The position numbers and the translations under genes were made by a program. From Pedobacter ginsengisoli (GTDB lineage: Bacteria; Bacteroidota; Bacteroidia; Sphingobacteriales; Sphingobacteriaceae), in contig NZ_JASSYX010000004.1 in the NCBI RefSeq assembly GCF_030244015.1, forward strand, positions 620,001 through 684,000: 64,000 nt of DNA, written 5' to 3'. The notes beneath the pieces are model-generated. The model had not been told where the DNA came from and searched no databases. It worked only from the letters and a program-made list of their open reading frames with translations. Within the stretch, counting starts at the first letter, position 1. Each line of letters begins with the position of its first letter. Shown here piece after piece: positions 60,832-64,000 of this stretch.

Positions 60832-61036
60832 AAAGAAAGTCAGCATTACTATTCAAAGGCTCAAAACCCTTAGGCGCGCTGAAAAAGCGCGCAAAGGCTT
60901 TACATGCCTTTTCATAGAACGCTGGACTTTCTTTAGGTGTGTTGCAAAAAAAAAGAAAGCGTTCTCAGAGAAGACATAGGATTTGTGCGCTTCTTCAGCG
61001 CGCAAGGTCCAGTCTTCGACGAGTAATGCTTTCTTT
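60832..61036. repeat. Candidate MITE-like element with nested inverted repeats
   Basis: The ends AAAGAAAGTCAGCATTACT (60832-60850) and AGTAATGCTTTCTTT (61022-61036) are inverted repeats with a 4-base insert (TCAG) in the left copy. Inside are GCGCGCT-GAAAA-AGCGCGC (60874-60892), GAACGC...TTTCTTT (60917-60934) against AAAGAAAGCGTTC (60952-60964), CTGGAC (60922-60927) against GTCCAG (61007-61012), and GCGCT...AGCGC near 60987-61001. No ORF fits. It lies between UPF0173 and polA and looks like a non-autonomous repeat or a structured RNA end. Confidence 0.5.
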
Positions 61037-61065
61037 TTTTTATCTTAAGCTCCCAGCAAGCAATA

Positions 61066-63876
61066 TTAATGCGCAGCCAGCCAGTTTTCTCCCTGCCCGA
61101 TCTCTACTTCAATTGGCACCGTAGTTTTAATCGCCGTCTTCATCCGGTGTGATATGATGGCTTTCATCGCATCCACCTCCGTTTTCAGCACGTCAAACAC
61201 CAACTCATCATGTACCTGCATCGTCATTTTCGACTGGAGCTTCTGATCCTGGATGTCTTTATGGATATTGATCATAGCAACCTTGATCATGTCTGCCGCC
61301 GAACCCTGGATAGGCGCATTGATCGCATTTCGTTCCGCAAAGCCCCTTACGGTCTGGTTGGCAGAATTGATGTCACGTAAATACCTTCTTCTGCCCAGGA
61401 TCGTCTCCACAAAACCATTCTCACGGGCAAAGTTCATGGTATCCGACATGTATTTCTTAATCCCAGGGTACTGCGTAAAATATTGTTCAATGATCTCTGC
61501 AGCTTCCTTACGCGGAATACCCAGGTTTTGCGACAGCCCAAAAGCAGATTGCCCGTAGATGATCCCAAAATTCACTGCCTTGGCATTACGGCGCTGGGTG
61601 GAATCCACATCTTCAATAGAAATGCCATACACCTTTGCCGCGGTTGCCGTATGGATATCAATCCCTTTATTAAACGCATCCAGCATATTTTCTTCCTTAC
61701 TAATATCGGCAATAATTCTCAGCTCGATCTGCGAATAATCCGCTGACAGCAAAATGTGGTTTTCATCCCTCGGAATAAACGCCTTGCGTACCTCACGTCC
61801 CCGTTCTGTTCGAATCGGAATATTCTGCAGATTAGGATTGTTAGAACTTAACCTTCCAGTCGCTGCAACCGCCTGGTTGTAACTCGTATGCACCCGGCCT
61901 GTTTTCGGATTAACCAACAAAGGCAACGCATCCACATAAGTAGATTTCAGTTTTTGCAACTGACGGAAATCCAGGATATCTTTTACAATGTCACTTTTAC
62001 TTGCCAGGGCCAATAACACATCCTCACCAGTCTGATATTGTCCGGTCTTTGTTTTTTTAGCCTTAGGGTCCAGGCAAAGCTTGTCAAACAGCACCTCACC
62101 CAGCTGCTTCGGTGAAGCCAGGTTGAACTTAACCCCACACTTATCATATACACTCTGCTCAAATTTCCTGATGTCAATCTCCAGCTCCTTAGAGTAATTG
62201 ATCAGCGTATCCATATCGATACGCACGCCCTCCTTTTCGATGTCCGCAAGCACATAGATCAATGGATTTTCCACTTCAACAGCTAGCTTTTCCGCATTGA
62301 GTTCTTTCAGCATCGGTCTGAACTTATTGGCCAGCTGTAAGGTCACGTCAGCATCCTCCGAAGCATAATCAACCACCTTCTCTACAGGCACATCCCGCAT
62401 CGTTCCCTGTGCCTTACCTTTTGCACCGATCAGGGTGGTAATGGAAATGGGAGAATAATTGAGATAATTTTCCGACAGGACGTCCATACCATGACGTGTA
62501 TCCGGATCAATCAGGTAATGCGCCAGCATGGTGTCAAATAACACACCCTTTATGGCAACACCGTACCATTTAAGTACCAGCATGTCATATTTGATGTTCT
62601 GTCCGATCTTGGCGATACTTTCATTTTCCCAAACTGTTTTAAACTCGTCCACAATAACCTGAGCCTCTGCCCTGTTTTCAGAAACGGGAATGTAATACCC
62701 CTCTCCCGGTTTTATGCAGAATGACAAACCTACAAGGTCAGCAAGATTGGCATCCGTACCTGTAGTCTCGGTATCAAAGGAAATGCTTTCCTGCTGCAAT
62801 AATAATGCGATCAGGTCCCTGCGCTGCTCAGGTGTACTGACCAGTTTATAATCATGTGGTGTATTTTCAATGGTTTTCGCCTCTGCCTGTTCAAACATAG
62901 CTGGCGGGGCTACAAATACCTTCGTGTCACGCTGCGGCATTTCAGTGGCCTGTCCAAAGAGATCAGTCTGCTGGCCAGCACTTCCTTTAGCCTCATTGAC
63001 ACTAAATCCTTCCCCGAAGACACGCTTTCCTATAGTTCTGAATTCGAGTTCAGCGAACAAGGGCTCGAGCAGTTCCCTGCTTGGCTCTTCCAGTTCCAAA
63101 GCTTTTTCATCAAATTCAACCGGAACATTCAATAAGATCGTAGCCAGTTTTTTGGAGATCATCCCCTGCTCGGCATACATCTCTACATTCTCACGCTGCT
63201 TGCCTTTCAGTTCGTGCGAATTGGCAATGATATTTTCAACAGAGCCGTATTGCCTGATGAGCAGTTTAGCCGTTTTTTCCCCTATACCGGGAATGCCGGG
63301 AATGTTATCGACTGCATCACCCCACAACCCAAGTATGTCAATCACCTGCTCTACACGTTCGATCTCCCACTTCGCCAAAATCTCTTTGACACCTAGTACT
63401 TCCATCTCATTGCCCATCCGGGCAGGCTTATAAATAAAAATATTATCAGAAACCAATTGCGCAAAATCCTTGTCGGGAGTCATACAATATACCTGGAAAC
63501 CCTGGCGTTCAGCCTCTTTTGCCAAAGTACCGATGATGTCATCGGCCTCATAACCATCTTTAGTAATTACAGGAATATTAAAGCCCTCGATCATCTTACA
63601 CACATAAGGAAGTGCAGTAGCCAGGTCTTCTGGCATCGCTTCCCGATGTGCTTTATAACCTACAAAATCCGTATGTCTTTCTGTAGGGGCATCCGTGTCA
63701 AATACAACAGCGATGTGACTTGGCTTTTCCTTTTTCAACACTTCCAGCAGGGTATTTGCAAATCCCATCACTGCAGAGGTGTTGATTCCTGTAGAAGTAA
63801 ACCTGGGAGCTTTGCTCAGTGCGAAATGCGCGCGGTAGATCAGCGCCATGCCATCAAGAAGGAAGAGTTTTTTCAT
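61066..63876 (-). CDS. polA: DNA polymerase I
   Basis: PolA fills gaps and removes RNA primers. The 936-residue protein has all three domains: a 5'-3' exonuclease (FLLDGMALIYRAHFAL, TPDKDFAQLV, GIPGIGEKTAKLLI, to about 300), a 3'-5' exonuclease with intact DTETTG (about 370-375) for proofreading, and the polymerase with LLSADYSQIELRI, KAVNFGIIYGQSAFGL (O-helix region) and MQVHDELVFDV. Length is normal for Bacteroidota PolA. It is a single-gene unit whose 3' side abuts the repeat element. Confidence 0.97.
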   Translation of the reverse strand: MKKLFLLDGMALIYRAHFALSKAPRFTSTGINTSAVMGFANTLLEVLKKEKPSHIAVVFDTDAPTERHTDFVGYKAHREAMPEDLATALPYVCKMIEGFNIPVITKDGYEADDIIGTLAKEAERQGFQVYCMTPDKDFAQLVSDNIFIYKPARMGNEMEVLGVKEILAKWEIERVEQVIDILGLWGDAVDNIPGIPGIGEKTAKLLIRQYGSVENIIANSHELKGKQRENVEMYAEQGMISKKLATILLNVPVEFDEKALELEEPSRELLEPLFAELEFRTIGKRVFGEGFSVNEAKGSAGQQTDLFGQATEMPQRDTKVFVAPPAMFEQAEAKTIENTPHDYKLVSTPEQRRDLIALLLQQESISFDTETTGTDANLADLVGLSFCIKPGEGYYIPVSENRAEAQVIVDEFKTVWENESIAKIGQNIKYDMLVLKWYGVAIKGVLFDTMLAHYLIDPDTRHGMDVLSENYLNYSPISITTLIGAKGKAQGTMRDVPVEKVVDYASEDADVTLQLANKFRPMLKELNAEKLAVEVENPLIYVLADIEKEGVRIDMDTLINYSKELEIDIRKFEQSVYDKCGVKFNLASPKQLGEVLFDKLCLDPKAKKTKTGQYQTGEDVLLALASKSDIVKDILDFRQLQKLKSTYVDALPLLVNPKTGRVHTSYNQAVAATGRLSSNNPNLQNIPIRTERGREVRKAFIPRDENHILLSADYSQIELRIIADISKEENMLDAFNKGIDIHTATAAKVYGISIEDVDSTQRRNAKAVNFGIIYGQSAFGLSQNLGIPRKEAAEIIEQYFTQYPGIKKYMSDTMNFARENGFVETILGRRRYLRDINSANQTVRGFAERNAINAPIQGSAADMIKVAMINIHKDIQDQKLQSKMTMQVHDELVFDVLKTEVDAMKAIISHRMKTAIKTTVPIEVEIGQGENWLAAH

Positions 63877-63926
63877 CTGTTTATTTATTGTTTTATTTAT
63901 GATGAAGCTATCATGATTTATTTATA

Positions 63927-63934
63927 CAAAAATA
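63927..63934 (-). promoter_or_regulatory. Promoter -7 box of polA, flanked by two ATCATGAT palindromes
   Basis: TATTTTTG (63934-63927, minus strand) is a TAnnTTTG match 51 bases before the polA ATG. The 8-base palindrome ATCATGAT occurs at 63910-63917 and 63945-63952, one on each side with centres 35 bp apart. No clear -33 TTTG. Confidence 0.45.
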
Positions 63935-64000
63935 TGCTTTGAAAATCATGATGGTTTCATATAAGATTAATGTTAATTGATAAAGGTAATAATACTCTAA

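Noticed and set aside
1..64000. CRISPR arrays, IS transposases, prophage genes, rRNA operons, toxin-antitoxin pairs
   Set aside because: None seen: no regular direct repeats with spacers, no transposase or integrase motifs and no rRNA sequence.

Overview
The window looks like a core-genome stretch of a Bacteroidota bacterium, most likely a Sphingobacteriaceae member close to Pedobacter. This is inference from gene content, since no 16S rRNA gene is present. Support comes from TonB-dependent receptor and OMP beta-barrel families, an IPExxxVDY-family protein, a DUF4965-type secreted glutaminase, an arginine pathway built on N-acylated ornithine carbamoylation, few clear Shine-Dalgarno sites, and several promoters matching the Bacteroidota pattern TTTG / N18-20 / TAnnTTTG. 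Coding density is high and no prophage, IS transposase, CRISPR array or plasmid module is visible.

Layout. 1-4.8 kb (minus): trpE-trpG-trpC followed closely by hflX-rbfA and a truncated secreted protein; a Trp-codon leader peptide and attenuator precede trpE. 4.7-9 kb: a 4-TM protein, a Tat-exported Dabb protein, a secreted glutaminase-like protein and a DUF1080-like secreted protein. 9.3-17.6 kb (plus): a repeat lipoprotein, two overlapping amidohydrolase genes and a TonB receptor. 17.6-18.8 kb: a dispersed-type palindrome, two tandem noncanonical class II tRNA-like genes and a divergent Lrp/AsnC regulator. 18.8-28.5 kb (minus): tex, pdhB and an addB/addA-like recombination helicase-nuclease pair. 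28.6-34.6 kb: a thioredoxin-fold protein, a GH3 glycosidase, a 58-residue hydrophilic protein, two beta-barrel proteins, a DUF1772 protein and a PhcB-like methyltransferase. 34.7-42.8 kb: tRNA-Ser, pyk, acpP-fabF-rnc, yicC-gmk-nadD and an RsmI-like methyltransferase. 43-46 kb: a WxxGxW-type secreted protein and prfC. 46-56.8 kb (minus): an arginine cluster (GNAT-argG-argC-argD-argF'-argB-proC-argE, then a glycosidase, then argH). 57-64 kb: an FAD oxidoreductase, an M28 peptidase, ybaB, a UPF0173 hydrolase, a repeat element and polA.

How genes work together. The arginine cluster encodes a linear route in which acylation of glutamate (probably by the GNAT protein), kinase, reductase and aminotransferase steps give N-acyl-ornithine; ArgF' carbamoylates it, the M20 enzyme deacylates N-acyl-citrulline, and ArgG/ArgH finish. 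acpP-fabF-rnc and yicC-gmk-nadD are housekeeping operons. trpEGC supplies anthranilate synthase and indole-glycerol-phosphate synthase, but trpD, trpF, trpB and trpA are not in the window.

The two most unusual signals are the tandem tRNA-like genes at 17845-18151, with GTC in the anticodon position, oversized variable regions and compensatory changes between copies, and the trp attenuator at 4553-4687. All functional calls rest on reading motifs; no database search was possible.
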